Shown piece after piece: positions 40,192-49,095 of a stretch of 64,000 nt of DNA. Every line of letters begins with the position of its first letter. The stretch's first letter is position 1. A program made the position numbers and the translations under genes. The notes beneath the pieces were generated by a model. It did no database searches. It was not told the DNA's origin and worked only from the letters and a program-made list of their open reading frames with translations. Source of the DNA: Nitrobacter sp. 62-23 (lineage in GTDB: Bacteria; Pseudomonadota; Alphaproteobacteria; Rhizobiales; Xanthobacteraceae); contig NZ_MKSM01000131.1 in assembly GCF_001897285.1 (NCBI RefSeq), forward strand, positions 1 through 64,000. Direction: 5' to 3'.

Positions 40192-43100
40192 TCAATGAAA
40201 ATCCCGCGAGCGCGGCAGGATGCGCACATTACGCGGATGGCGGATGCGTTGCGCCGGGTTGTCGGGATGATCACGACGATCATCGTTGAGCGGCTCGGCC
40301 AGCGCAGCCGGCGACGGCAGCGGATGTCGTGAGACAAGCGCGTCATTCGCCAGATGCATCAACTCCGTGGAGCGGTCGGTCAGTTGATCCGCGACCAGAT
40401 GCACGACCTGCTCCGGGCTGCTCTGGATAGTGCCCTCCACTTCGATCAGCCGCGCGCCCATCACCTCCTTGCGATAACGCTCCATGATTTTTGGCCACAC
40501 CACGATATTGGCGATGCCGGTCTCGTCCTCCAGCGTCATGAACACGACGCCCTTGGAACTGCCCGGCCGCTGCCGCACCAACACGACACCCGCGCATTTG
40601 ACGCGGCGCTTATCGTTGGCATGCGAGACCTCCACGCAACTCACCACGCGCTCGCGAGTGAACATCGCGCGCAGAAACTCCATCGGGTGCCCCTTCAGCG
40701 ACAGCCGCACGGTCTGATAATCGGCAACCACCTGCTCAGACAGCGGCATCTCGGGCAGCGGCGCAGCATGTTCGTCCGGCAGTTCGCGCGCGGCGGCGCT
40801 CTCGAACAATGGCAGCGGCACATCGTCCGGAAGGCGGCGCACCGCCCACAGCGCCGCGCGGCGGTCGAGCCCGAGCGAGCGAAAGGCGTCGGCATCGGCC
40901 AGCAGGATCAGTGCGCGCTTCGGCAGCTTCGTATCGCGGGCGAAGTCCTCAATCGAAGTGAAAGGACGGCGCTGACGCGCGGCGACGATCCGCTCGCCCC
41001 AGTCGGAGCAAGTGATCTCGTCATAGCCGGGCATAACCGTTCGAAGAACGGCGTCGCTGCGCTCGCCTATGTCCCGGCCATCCACGTCTCGGCATCCGTC
41101 ATGTTTTAAAGACGTGGATGCCCGGCCCAAGACCGGGCATGACGGGAGCGTTGATCTGGTTGCATCCTTATCGACCCACTTGAACCCGTCGATCTGGCGG
41201 AAGCCGAGCCGCACCGCGTGATACGCGCTCCCGCACTCCTCCAAAATGTTCTGCGAATGGCTGAACGAAACATCGATGGGCCGCACCTCGACGCCGTTCT
41301 TGCGGGCATCGCCCACGATCTGCGCCGGCGCATAAAAACCCATCGGCTGCGAATTCAGCAAGGAGCAGCAAAACGCGTCGGGATGAAAATGCTTCAGCCA
41401 CGACGAGACGTAGACGAGCTGTGCAAAGCTCGCCGCATGGCTTTCCGGAAAGCCATAAGAGCCGAATCCCTTGATCTGCTCGAAACAGTTTTTCGCGAAC
41501 ACGGGATCGTAGCCGCGCGCGATCATGCTGTTGACCATCTTCTCCTGAAAGGAGCCGATGGTGCCTACGTTGCGGAACGTCGCCATGGCGCGGCGCAGGC
41601 CGTTGGCTTCTTCGGAGGTGAACTTCGCAGCGACGATGGCGATGCGCATCGCCTGTTCCTGAAATAACGGCACGCCCAGCGTGCGCTTCAGAACATTCCG
41701 CAATTCATCCTTGTCGCCGCCTTTCGGATAGGGATAGTCGATTGCCTCGGGATCCATGGCGCGCCGCTTCAGGTAGGGATGCACCATGTCGCCCTGGATC
41801 GGGCCGGGACGGACGATGGCGACCTCGATGACGAGATCGTAGAACGTGCGCGGCCTCAAGCGCGGCAACATGTTCATCTGCGCCCGGCTCTCGACCTGGA
41901 ATACGCCGATGGATTCGCCACGGCACAGCATGTCGTAGACCGGCTTCTCATCCTGCGGGATCGTCGCCAATTCCCATCGCTCGCCCTTGTGATCCGCGAT
42001 CAGGTCAAAGCACTTGCGGATGCAGGTCAGCATGCCGAGAGCGAGCACATCGACCTTCATCATCCGTAATGCGTCGACATCGTCCTTGTCCCACTCGATG
42101 AAGGTGCGCTCGTCCATCGCCGCATTCCCGATCGGCACGTAAGTGTCGAGCCGGTCCTGCGTCAGCACGTAGCCGCCGACATGCTGCGACAGATGACGCG
42201 GAAAGCCGATCAACTCGGTAGCGAGTTCGACGGCACGGCGCACCATCGGGTTGTGCGGATCGAACCCGGCCTGCCTGACCTGCATGTCGCTGACATCATC
42301 GCCCCAGCTTCCCCAGACCGTATCCGCAAGCGCCGCGGTCACATCCTCGGTCAGGCCCAGCGCCTTGCCCACGTCGCGGATGGCGCTGCGTGGCCGATAG
42401 TGGATGACGGTGGCGATGATCGCGGCGCGGTGACGGCCATAGCGGCGATAGACATACTGCATGACCTCCTCGCGGCGCGAATGCTCGAAATCGACGTCGA
42501 TATCGGGCGGCTCCAGCCGTTCCTTGGAAATGAAGCGCTCGAACAGCAGATCGACCTTGGTGGGATCGACGGAGGTGATGCCGAGAACGTAACAGACCGC
42601 CGAATTCGCCGCCGAGCCGCGCCCCTGACACAGGATGTTCTGCGCGCGCGCCCAGTGCACGATATCATGCACGGTGAGAAAGTAATGGGCGTAGTTGAGT
42701 TCAGCGATCAGGTCCAATTCCTTGCGGAGAACCGTTTTCAGATCTTCATCCGCACCTTTCGGAAAATATTTTTCGACACCTGCCCACGTCAGATCCTCCA
42801 GATGACGCTGCGCCGTCTTGCCCGGCGGCACCGGCTCGTCGGGATACTGGTATTTGAGCTGGTCGAGCGAAAATTCGATGCGCGATGCGAACGCCACGGT
42901 TTCGGCGATCGCCTCCGGAATATCGCGAAACAGCAGCGCCATCTCATGTACCGGCTTCAGATGCCGCTCGGCGTTGACTTCCAGCTTGCACCCGATGGCA
43001 TCGATGACAGTCTTTTCGCGGATGCAGGTCAGTACATCCTGCAAGGGACGCCGCGCGGGATGATGATACAGCACCTCGTTGGTTGCGAGCAGCGGCACGC

Positions 43101-43683
43101 GCGCGGTGGTCGCGATCCGGTGCAATCGCAGCAGACGGCGACGGTCGTCGCCGCGATAGAGCAGGCTTGCCGCGAGCCAGACGCCATCCGCGCTGCTCTG
43201 CCGCAATCGCTCCAGCGCTTTAAGCGCGGCCACTGCCTCGAAGCGATGCGGCAAGGCCAGCACGAGACACTGGCCTTCGGCAAACTCCAGAAGGTCATCC
43301 AGTTTCAGGTGACATTCGCCCTTCTCCGCCGCCAGCTTGCCTTTGCTGAGCAACTGACAGAGTCGGCCATAAGCATCGCGATCGCTGGGATAGACAAGAA
43401 TGTCCGGCGTCCCATCGATGAACACGAGACGCGAACCGACGAGCAGTTTTGGCTTGTGGTAAACTTTGGGATTTTGCAGCTCGGTATAAGCACGCACCAC
43501 GCCCGCCAGCGTATTGCGGTCGGCAATGCCAATCATCGGAAGGCGCAATTCGCTCGCCTGATGCACATAGTCCTGCGGATGCGAACCGCCATGCAGGAAC
43601 GAGAAATTGGTCATGATGCCGACTTCGGCAAAGGCCGGACTATCGCGCGGATGCTTCATGCGAACAGCCCGTGCAGGAACCAA
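40192..43683 (-). CDS. dnaE2: Error-prone DNA polymerase (DnaE2/ImuC), with in-frame repeat-derived insertion
   Basis: PHP domain 'FSFLHGGSHPQDYVHQA', 'RGSAANSAVCYVLGIT', 'IGVFQVESRAQMNMLPRLRP'; adjacent to imuB/imuA. Confidence 0.95.
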   Translation of the reverse strand: MVPARAVRMKHPRDSPAFAEVGIMTNFSFLHGGSHPQDYVHQASELRLPMIGIADRNTLAGVVRAYTELQNPKVYHKPKLLVGSRLVFIDGTPDILVYPSDRDAYGRLCQLLSKGKLAAEKGECHLKLDDLLEFAEGQCLVLALPHRFEAVAALKALERLRQSSADGVWLAASLLYRGDDRRRLLRLHRIATTARVPLLATNEVLYHHPARRPLQDVLTCIREKTVIDAIGCKLEVNAERHLKPVHEMALLFRDIPEAIAETVAFASRIEFSLDQLKYQYPDEPVPPGKTAQRHLEDLTWAGVEKYFPKGADEDLKTVLRKELDLIAELNYAHYFLTVHDIVHWARAQNILCQGRGSAANSAVCYVLGITSVDPTKVDLLFERFISKERLEPPDIDVDFEHSRREEVMQYVYRRYGRHRAAIIATVIHYRPRSAIRDVGKALGLTEDVTAALADTVWGSWGDDVSDMQVRQAGFDPHNPMVRRAVELATELIGFPRHLSQHVGGYVLTQDRLDTYVPIGNAAMDERTFIEWDKDDVDALRMMKVDVLALGMLTCIRKCFDLIADHKGERWELATIPQDEKPVYDMLCRGESIGVFQVESRAQMNMLPRLRPRTFYDLVIEVAIVRPGPIQGDMVHPYLKRRAMDPEAIDYPYPKGGDKDELRNVLKRTLGVPLFQEQAMRIAIVAAKFTSEEANGLRRAMATFRNVGTIGSFQEKMVNSMIARGYDPVFAKNCFEQIKGFGSYGFPESHAASFAQLVYVSSWLKHFHPDAFCCSLLNSQPMGFYAPAQIVGDARKNGVEVRPIDVSFSHSQNILEECGSAYHAVRLGFRQIDGFKWVDKDATRSTLPSCPVLGRASTSLKHDGCRDVDGRDIGERSDAVLRTVMPGYDEITCSDWGERIVAARQRRPFTSIEDFARDTKLPKRALILLADADAFRSLGLDRRAALWAVRRLPDDVPLPLFESAAARELPDEHAAPLPEMPLSEQVVADYQTVRLSLKGHPMEFLRAMFTRERVVSCVEVSHANDKRRVKCAGVVLVRQRPGSSKGVVFMTLEDETGIANIVVWPKIMERYRKEVMGARLIEVEGTIQSSPEQVVHLVADQLTDRSTELMHLANDALVSRHPLPSPAALAEPLNDDRRDHPDNPAQRIRHPRNVRILPRSRDFH
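41019..41146. repeat. Palindromic intergenic repeat (family D) inserted in frame within dnaE2
   Basis: tcgtcatagccgggcat...tatgtcccggccatccacgtct...agacgtggatgcccggcccaagaccgggcatgacggg; encodes the extra peptide STLPSCPVLGRASTSLKHDGCRDVDGRDIGERSDAVLRTVMPGYDEI. Confidence 0.8.
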
Positions 43684-45419
43684 CGGAACGTCTGGACTTC
43701 ACGTTCGTAAGTTCCTTCGCGATAAAGCCAATAACGTACGCCTTCCCTATCCTCGGCACGAAAATAATCACGCGTCAGCGCGCTGCCATCGGCGCGCGCG
43801 ACTGCCACCTCGCCTTGTGGCGGATGCAGGCGCATGAATTCATCGTCGGGTTCGGGCGACAAGGGCTGCTCGCAGCGATTCCACCATTCCATGGCGATGC
43901 GTTCGGGTCCTTCGACGTGTGCAATGAGACACTGGCGATGACGCCATTTGAACTGCGCCGGCGGTCCATCCGGAAACATCGCCGTCACCTCGATCGGCTC
44001 CGGCGGCGCAAACAAGCGCAGCGGCCGCAGCGGCGGCTCACCCTCGATACGCTCCAACCATTCGGCACGCATGGCCGCCGCAAGATGCTGTTGCGCCGGC
44101 ATCGGGACCGACGCGCGTTCCGGAATGTGGGTGTCCTGCGGCAGGTGCACGACGACGCGATGGCTGCCGATGCGGGCGGCAAGACGATCGACCAGCGCCG
44201 CCACCTCGTCATTGTCCCTGACATGCGTGTCGAGGTCGCGCTGCTCCTGTATCACGAGATCGGTCCGGACGGCGGACAGCCGCACCAGGTCGAAGCCGAA
44301 GCCGGGATCGAGCGGATCGGCCAGCGCATCGAGCCGCTCGCGGAACAGACGATCGATGGTCTCGCCGCGCGTGACCGGACGTCCGGTCTCGACGGCAATG
44401 ACGCGCACCGCACCGTCGGTGCGGAAAAAAACTGCTTCCAGCCGCCGCGCTCCCTTGCCCTGTTTTTCCATCGCGGCGATGAGCGTGCGCGCAAGGCTCG
44501 CCAGCGTCATCGCGATCGCGCCGTCGGTGGCGATCGGCTCGGCGAAGCGTTTCTCGACGATAAAATCCGGCAGCGGCTTGCGCGGGTTGATCGGCGCATC
44601 GCTTTGCCCCAGCGCCTGCTCCAGTAGCGTCGTGAACGCCGATCCGAACCGCGCCGCGATCTCGTGGCGGCCGCGCGCGGCGACATCGCCGATGGTTTTC
44701 AGCCCGACGCGGCGCAGCCCGCGCGTGATCGCGTCATCCGCACCGAGCGTGAAGACCGGCAGCGCCGCGATCGCTCGGGCCTCCTCGCCGGGCGCGACGA
44801 TCCGGCCATGGGCATGGCGCGTCAGCGCCCGTGCGCAGGCCGGCGTGCCGGCGATCGCCGCGCTGACGACAAAGCCCTGCCGCGTCAGCGCGCCGCACAG
44901 CGCATTCATCAGCGCCGCCTCGCCGCCGAACAGATGCGCGCAGCCGGTGATGTCCAGGAGCAGACCATGCGGCGGATCGAGCGCCACCAGCGGCGTGAAG
45001 CGATCGCACCAGTCGGCGATGCCGCTCAGGGTTTTGCCGTCGGCTATCTCATCGGCATCGAACACGTCGATCTCAGGACAGATCGCACGGGCATTGGCCA
45101 GCGGCAACCCGACCGCGAGACCAATCCGCGCGGCTGCATCATCCAGCGCGGAGATGACCAGCGCATTGTTCTGTTTGGCGACGACGATGCGAGGAAACCT
45201 CTTCTCCATCATGGTCGGGCTTGATTGCGAAGCACGACAGGCTTCAACCAGTCCGCCGTAACGCAACAACTCGCGCACGATCCGGTCGGTCGGCAGACGC
45301 GGCAGCCACAGGCTGAGAATACGTCTGCGCACCATGGAACGGGACGTCACGGAAGAGGCACTCATCACACTTCCACTCCATGATCCATTGGCCGGTCCGG
45401 CCATGACGGTTGCGGACAA
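43656..45419 (-). CDS. imuB: ImuB, DNA polymerase Y-family-like protein
   Basis: 'RRRILSLWLPRLPTDRIVRE', 'GLLLDITGCAHLFGGEAALM'; start likely 45335 (MVRRR) rather than 45419. Confidence 0.9.
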   Translation of the reverse strand: MSATVMAGPANGSWSGSVMSASSVTSRSMVRRRILSLWLPRLPTDRIVRELLRYGGLVEACRASQSSPTMMEKRFPRIVVAKQNNALVISALDDAAARIGLAVGLPLANARAICPEIDVFDADEIADGKTLSGIADWCDRFTPLVALDPPHGLLLDITGCAHLFGGEAALMNALCGALTRQGFVVSAAIAGTPACARALTRHAHGRIVAPGEEARAIAALPVFTLGADDAITRGLRRVGLKTIGDVAARGRHEIAARFGSAFTTLLEQALGQSDAPINPRKPLPDFIVEKRFAEPIATDGAIAMTLASLARTLIAAMEKQGKGARRLEAVFFRTDGAVRVIAVETGRPVTRGETIDRLFRERLDALADPLDPGFGFDLVRLSAVRTDLVIQEQRDLDTHVRDNDEVAALVDRLAARIGSHRVVVHLPQDTHIPERASVPMPAQQHLAAAMRAEWLERIEGEPPLRPLRLFAPPEPIEVTAMFPDGPPAQFKWRHRQCLIAHVEGPERIAMEWWNRCEQPLSPEPDDEFMRLHPPQGEVAVARADGSALTRDYFRAEDREGVRYWLYREGTYEREVQTFRWFLHGLFA

Positions 45420-46056
45420 GCCGCGTCTCGAGCACGGGCGAGCCCCACGCTTGCCACGCTGCGCATGATGGTGAGCGCGCCGGGCGCACGATCCATCGCG
45501 TCTCCGCTGTCGAAGGCAATGGCGTCGCCGCCACCCGCAGCAGCAGCCCGGTGACGCCGGAGCCCCCCGCCGCCAGCGTCAGCCTGCGGCTGGCGACAAG
45601 ATCGAGCAGACGCGTCTCGCCCCATATCTCCATGACCACGGCGCCGAACGCATCGCAGGCCAGCGCATCGGCCGCCGTCCGCAACGCGCTCTCCACATCT
45701 GATGCATGGACCGTCACCAACAGGCACGGATCGAGACCGAGTTCGCGCCATCCGCGCATCGACAGCGCACCGGATTCGCGCGCGGAAAAATCCTGCCGCA
45801 CCCAGAGCAGCGGCCGGTTTGCGCATATCCGCTGCGCAAGACCCGCAATGAAGCCGCTCGCCGTCGCGCTGTGACGCCCTTCCGCGAACACCTCGTGCAC
45901 GGCTCCGCGCGCCAGCCCGCCCTGCAGCACGGCATCCGCCTCTTCATGACCGAGCGCGGCCCGGCCCGGCATTCCGCCGCCGCGACCGGCCTCGATGCGC
46001 GCGATGCGGTCGCGCAGACGCGCAAGCGTCCCTGCGCTGCTCCCGTTTCCAGCCAT
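45244..46056 (-). CDS. imuA: ImuA-like RecA-family accessory protein
   Basis: 'GLARGAVHEVFAEGRHSATASGFIAGLAQRI...LLWVRQDFSARESGALSMRGWRELGLDP', first gene of the imuA-imuB-dnaE2 cassette. Confidence 0.88.
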   Translation of the reverse strand: MAGNGSSAGTLARLRDRIARIEAGRGGGMPGRAALGHEEADAVLQGGLARGAVHEVFAEGRHSATASGFIAGLAQRICANRPLLWVRQDFSARESGALSMRGWRELGLDPCLLVTVHASDVESALRTAADALACDAFGAVVMEIWGETRLLDLVASRRLTLAAGGSGVTGLLLRVAATPLPSTAETRWIVRPARSPSCAAWQAWGSPVLETRLVRNRHGRTGQWIMEWKCDECLFRDVPFHGAQTYSQPVAAASADRPDRARVVALRRTG

Positions 46057-46100
46057 GATCACTATCCGTCCGTGACAATGAACTCCCGGCGGAGCGAATT

Positions 46101-46115
46101 GTTCATGATATGTTC
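46101..46115. promoter_or_regulatory. Alphaproteobacterial LexA/SOS box GTTC-N7-GTTC
   Basis: GTTCATGATATGTTC between divergent imuA and udgX-like genes. Confidence 0.85.
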
Positions 46116-46262
46116 TTATAATAAGCTCATCAGGCAACCGGGAGTCAACCAGCTTTTCGCGCACGATTTTTGCTCACGAATCCAAAGGCATCAAAGGAAC
46201 GCCGGTCAGCGCCGGGCATTGCCTCAGAGGTTTCAGTGGCAAACCCGCCAGCGGAGACGCCC

Positions 46263-46877
46263 ATGACCGCCTCGCCTCTCTCCCTTCCGCGTCTGCGCGA
46301 AGAAGCCGCCGGATGCCGCGCCTGTCTTCTCTGGAAGAATGCAACGCAGACCGTGTTCGGCGAAGGACCGGCGCACGCGCCGATCATGCTGGTAGGCGAG
46401 CAGCCCGGCGACAAGGAAGACCTCGCGGGGAAACCCTTCGTCGGACCCGCCGGCCAGATGCTCGACCGCGCGCTGAAAGAAGCCGGCATCGATCGCGGAA
46501 AGGTCTACGTGACGAACGCGGTGAAGCATTTCAAGTTCGTGCCGCGCGGCAAGGTCCGGCTGCACCAGAAACCCAACACGGCTGAGATCAGAGCCTGCCG
46601 CCAGTGGTATGAACGCGAACTCGCCACCGTCAAACCTACGCTCGTAGTGGCGATGGGCGCGACCGCGGCGCAAAGCGTTTTCGGCAGAATCACGCCGATC
46701 AACAAGAACCGCGGCCGGCTGATCGAGACGAACGACGGGCACAAGGCGCTGGTGACAGTCCACCCGTCCTATCTCCTGCGGTTGCCGGACGCCGATGCCA
46801 AAACGCGCGAATACGAACGTTTTGTCGATGACCTGAAAATCGCCGCAACGCAACTGACTCGCGACAAGGCGGCATAA
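46263..46877 (+). CDS. UdgX-type uracil-DNA glycosylase (family 4/UdgX-like)
   Basis: 'GEQPGDKEDLAGKPFVGPAGQMLDRAL', 'VTNAVKHFKFVPRGKVRLHQKP', 'VTVHPSYLLR'. Confidence 0.88.
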   Translation: MTASPLSLPRLREEAAGCRACLLWKNATQTVFGEGPAHAPIMLVGEQPGDKEDLAGKPFVGPAGQMLDRALKEAGIDRGKVYVTNAVKHFKFVPRGKVRLHQKPNTAEIRACRQWYERELATVKPTLVVAMGATAAQSVFGRITPINKNRGRLIETNDGHKALVTVHPSYLLRLPDADAKTREYERFVDDLKIAATQLTRDKAA

Positions 46878-46894
46878 AACGTGCATAAAATGAA

Positions 46895-46932
46895 AGGCCA
46901 ACATCGGCGGCAACGGCCACCGATGTTGGCCT
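46895..46932. terminator. Hairpin between convergent udgX-like and YciE-like genes
   Basis: aggccaacatcgg-N12-ccgatgttggcct, 13-bp perfect stem. Confidence 0.75.
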
Positions 46933-46943
46933 CTGCAAAGAGA

Positions 46944-47441
46944 TCAAGCCGCCAACGCCTCGGAGTTGACACCGGCTTCGGCCAGCGTCGTCAGATCCTT
47001 GTCGGTCTTGCGTTCCTGCTGAAGCGTTTCATCGATCAGCTTGACGGCATCCTTCATGCCAAGCCGAACCGCCCACGCCTTCATGGTTCCGTAGCGCGCC
47101 ATCTCGTAATGTTCCACCGCCTGCGCCGCCGCGAGCAGCCCCGCGTCCAGCGCCTCGGTGCCCTTGTATTCCTCCATGACTTCCTTGCCTTCCTCAAGAA
47201 GCCCGAGGATGGCATCGCAGGTCTTGCCCTTGGCCGGCTTTTCGATCAGTTCGAAAATTCGTTCCAGGCGCTCGACCTGGCCTTCGGTCTCGTCATGGTG
47301 TTTTTCGAAAGCCGCTCGCAGTTTGTCGGATGTTGCCGCCTTCGCCATCTTGGGCAGCGCTTTCAGGATCTGCTTTTCGGCGAAGTAGATGTCCTTGAGC
47401 TGATCAAGGAACAGGTCGTGAAGGTCCTTCTCTTTCATCAT
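46944..47441 (-). CDS. YciE/DUF892 ferritin-like protein
   Basis: 'DLFLDQLKDIYFAEKQILKALPKMAKAATSDKLRAAFEKHHDETEGQVERLERIFE'. Confidence 0.93.
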   Translation of the reverse strand: MMKEKDLHDLFLDQLKDIYFAEKQILKALPKMAKAATSDKLRAAFEKHHDETEGQVERLERIFELIEKPAKGKTCDAILGLLEEGKEVMEEYKGTEALDAGLLAAAQAVEHYEMARYGTMKAWAVRLGMKDAVKLIDETLQQERKTDKDLTTLAEAGVNSEALAA

Positions 47442-47482
47442 TGTAGCCTCGCGCGGTTGGGGAGGGGGAATTCCCGCTTCCT

Positions 47483-47507
47483 AACGCGACGTGAGGGGCT
47501 ATGTTCC
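47483..47507 (-). promoter_or_regulatory. EcfG (general stress sigma) type promoter GGAAC-N16-CGTT upstream of the YciE-like gene
   Basis: Minus strand GGAAC (47507-47503), 16-nt spacer, CGTT (47486-47483), 42 nt before the ATG. Confidence 0.65.
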
Positions 47508-47583
47508 TAGTGGTCCAATTCTAACATTTGCATCCCGTTGCGGCAGGAAGTTCTTGCAAATGTTAGAATCAAAGGACCACTAG
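47507..47583. repeat. CTAG-ended palindromic element 1
   Basis: ctagtggtccaattctaacatttgca ... tgcaaatgttagaatcaaaggaccactag. Confidence 0.9.
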
Positions 47584-47597
47584 CAACTATCAGGTTT

Positions 47598-47676
47598 CTA
47601 GTGGAGTTTTGAATTTGACATTCGCCTGACGGGTTTGCTGCAAAGTGGGTAGCGAATGTCAAATTCACTCCACTAG
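47598..47676. repeat. CTAG-ended palindromic element 2
   Basis: ctagtggagttttgaatttgacattcgc ... gcgaatgtcaaattcactccactag. Confidence 0.9.
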
Positions 47677-47698
47677 GACCCTGCAAGAGCGTGGCCGC

Positions 47699-48871
47699 TC
47701 AGGCGGCAAGCATGTTCTCGACCAGCCTGATCCAGTACGAGGTGCCGTAGACGATGGCGTCGTCGTTGAAGTTGTAGGCTGGATGATGCAGGCCCGCGCT
47801 GTCGCCATTGCCGACGAAGATGAAAGCGCCGGGCCGGGCTTCCAGCATGTAGGCGAAATCCTCCGCGCCCATCATCGGCGGCGTGTCATGCACGTTGCCC
47901 TCGCCGGCGATTTCGCTGGCGATCCTCATCGCGGTTTCGGTCTGCCGGACGTGATTGACCGTGACCGGATAGCCGCGCCCGAACCTGACCTCGATCCTCG
48001 TTCCGGTCGTCAGCGCCACGCCGGCGGCAACCTCGCGTATCCGCTTCTCCATCTGGTCGCGCACGTCGGCCTTCAGGGTTCGGACGGTCCCGCCGAGTTC
48101 GACGGTCTGCGGGATGACGTTGCGGGTGTTGCCGCCATGGAACTCGCATACCGAGATCACGGCGGATTCCAGCGGATCGACGTTACGCGACACGATCGAT
48201 TGCAAGGCGACGACAAGCTGCGATCCGGCCAGCACCGGATCGATGCAGAGATGTGGTCGGGCGGCGTGGCCGCCGTGCCCCTCGATCCGGAAATCGACGG
48301 CGTCGGTCGCCGCCATGATCGGACCCGGCCGGATGGCGAAGGAACCGAGCGGGACGCCCGGAAGGTTATGCATGCCGTAGACCTGATCGATCCTGAAACG
48401 GTCCATCAAACCGTCCTTGATCATCGCAGCAGCACCGGCGCCGCCCTCCTCGGCCGGCTGGAAGATCACGACGGCCTCGCCGGCGAAATTCCGCGTCTCC
48501 GCGAGGTAGCGCGCGGCGCCGAGCAGCATCGCGGTGTGGCCGTCATGGCCGCAGGCATGCATCTTGCCGGGTGTCTTCGAGGCGTAAGGCAGGTTGGTTT
48601 CCTCGTGAATCGGCAGCGCATCCATGTCGGCGCGCAGGCCGATCACCCCGACCGCGCCATCGGCGGCAGGCTTCCTGCCCTTGATGACGCCGACGACGCC
48701 GGTCCGGCCGAGCCCGGTGGCAACCTCGTCGCAGCCGAACTCCCGCAAGCGGTCCGCTACCAACGCCGCGGTGCGGCGCACGTCGTACAGCAGTTCCGGA
48801 TGCTCGTGGATATCCCGACGCCAGTCGGCGATATCGGATTGCAGATCGGCAACGCGGTTGACGATGGGCAT
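47699..48871 (-). CDS. M20D amidohydrolase (hippurate hydrolase-like)
   Basis: 'RRDIHEHPELLYDVRRTAALV', 'GLRADMDALPIHEETNLPYAS', 'MHACGHDGHTAMLLGAARYLAE'. Confidence 0.93.
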   Translation of the reverse strand: MPIVNRVADLQSDIADWRRDIHEHPELLYDVRRTAALVADRLREFGCDEVATGLGRTGVVGVIKGRKPAADGAVGVIGLRADMDALPIHEETNLPYASKTPGKMHACGHDGHTAMLLGAARYLAETRNFAGEAVVIFQPAEEGGAGAAAMIKDGLMDRFRIDQVYGMHNLPGVPLGSFAIRPGPIMAATDAVDFRIEGHGGHAARPHLCIDPVLAGSQLVVALQSIVSRNVDPLESAVISVCEFHGGNTRNVIPQTVELGGTVRTLKADVRDQMEKRIREVAAGVALTTGTRIEVRFGRGYPVTVNHVRQTETAMRIASEIAGEGNVHDTPPMMGAEDFAYMLEARPGAFIFVGNGDSAGLHHPAYNFNDDAIVYGTSYWIRLVENMLAA

Positions 48872-48996
48872 AGCGGGGTTCCGGTCGGCCGGGAGTGAAT
48901 TCTATCTGTTACCTTATTAACATGACGCGATGGGCGACCCAATACGCTGATTTTGCGGCGATCGACGCCGCCTGCCATGGGCTTTCCAAGTCGCCG

Positions 48997-49022
48997 GTAA
49001 CCGTTTCGTCATCGCGCCCGAT
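48997..49022 (+). promoter_or_regulatory. ECF-type promoter candidate GTAACC-N16-CGAT
   Basis: ggtaaccgtttcgtcatcgcgcccgat, ~75 nt upstream of the phosphoesterase-cupredoxin-sigma operon. Confidence 0.4.
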
Positions 49023-49095
49023 GCAGGCGCGGGAATAAATCTGCATATTCTCCGATCAGGTCTGCATGCCCAATGACGGGCGTGGGAGACCTCCG

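Noticed and set aside
42181-43710. 509-aa plus-strand ORF
   Set aside because: Antisense to dnaE2; no recognisable domain.
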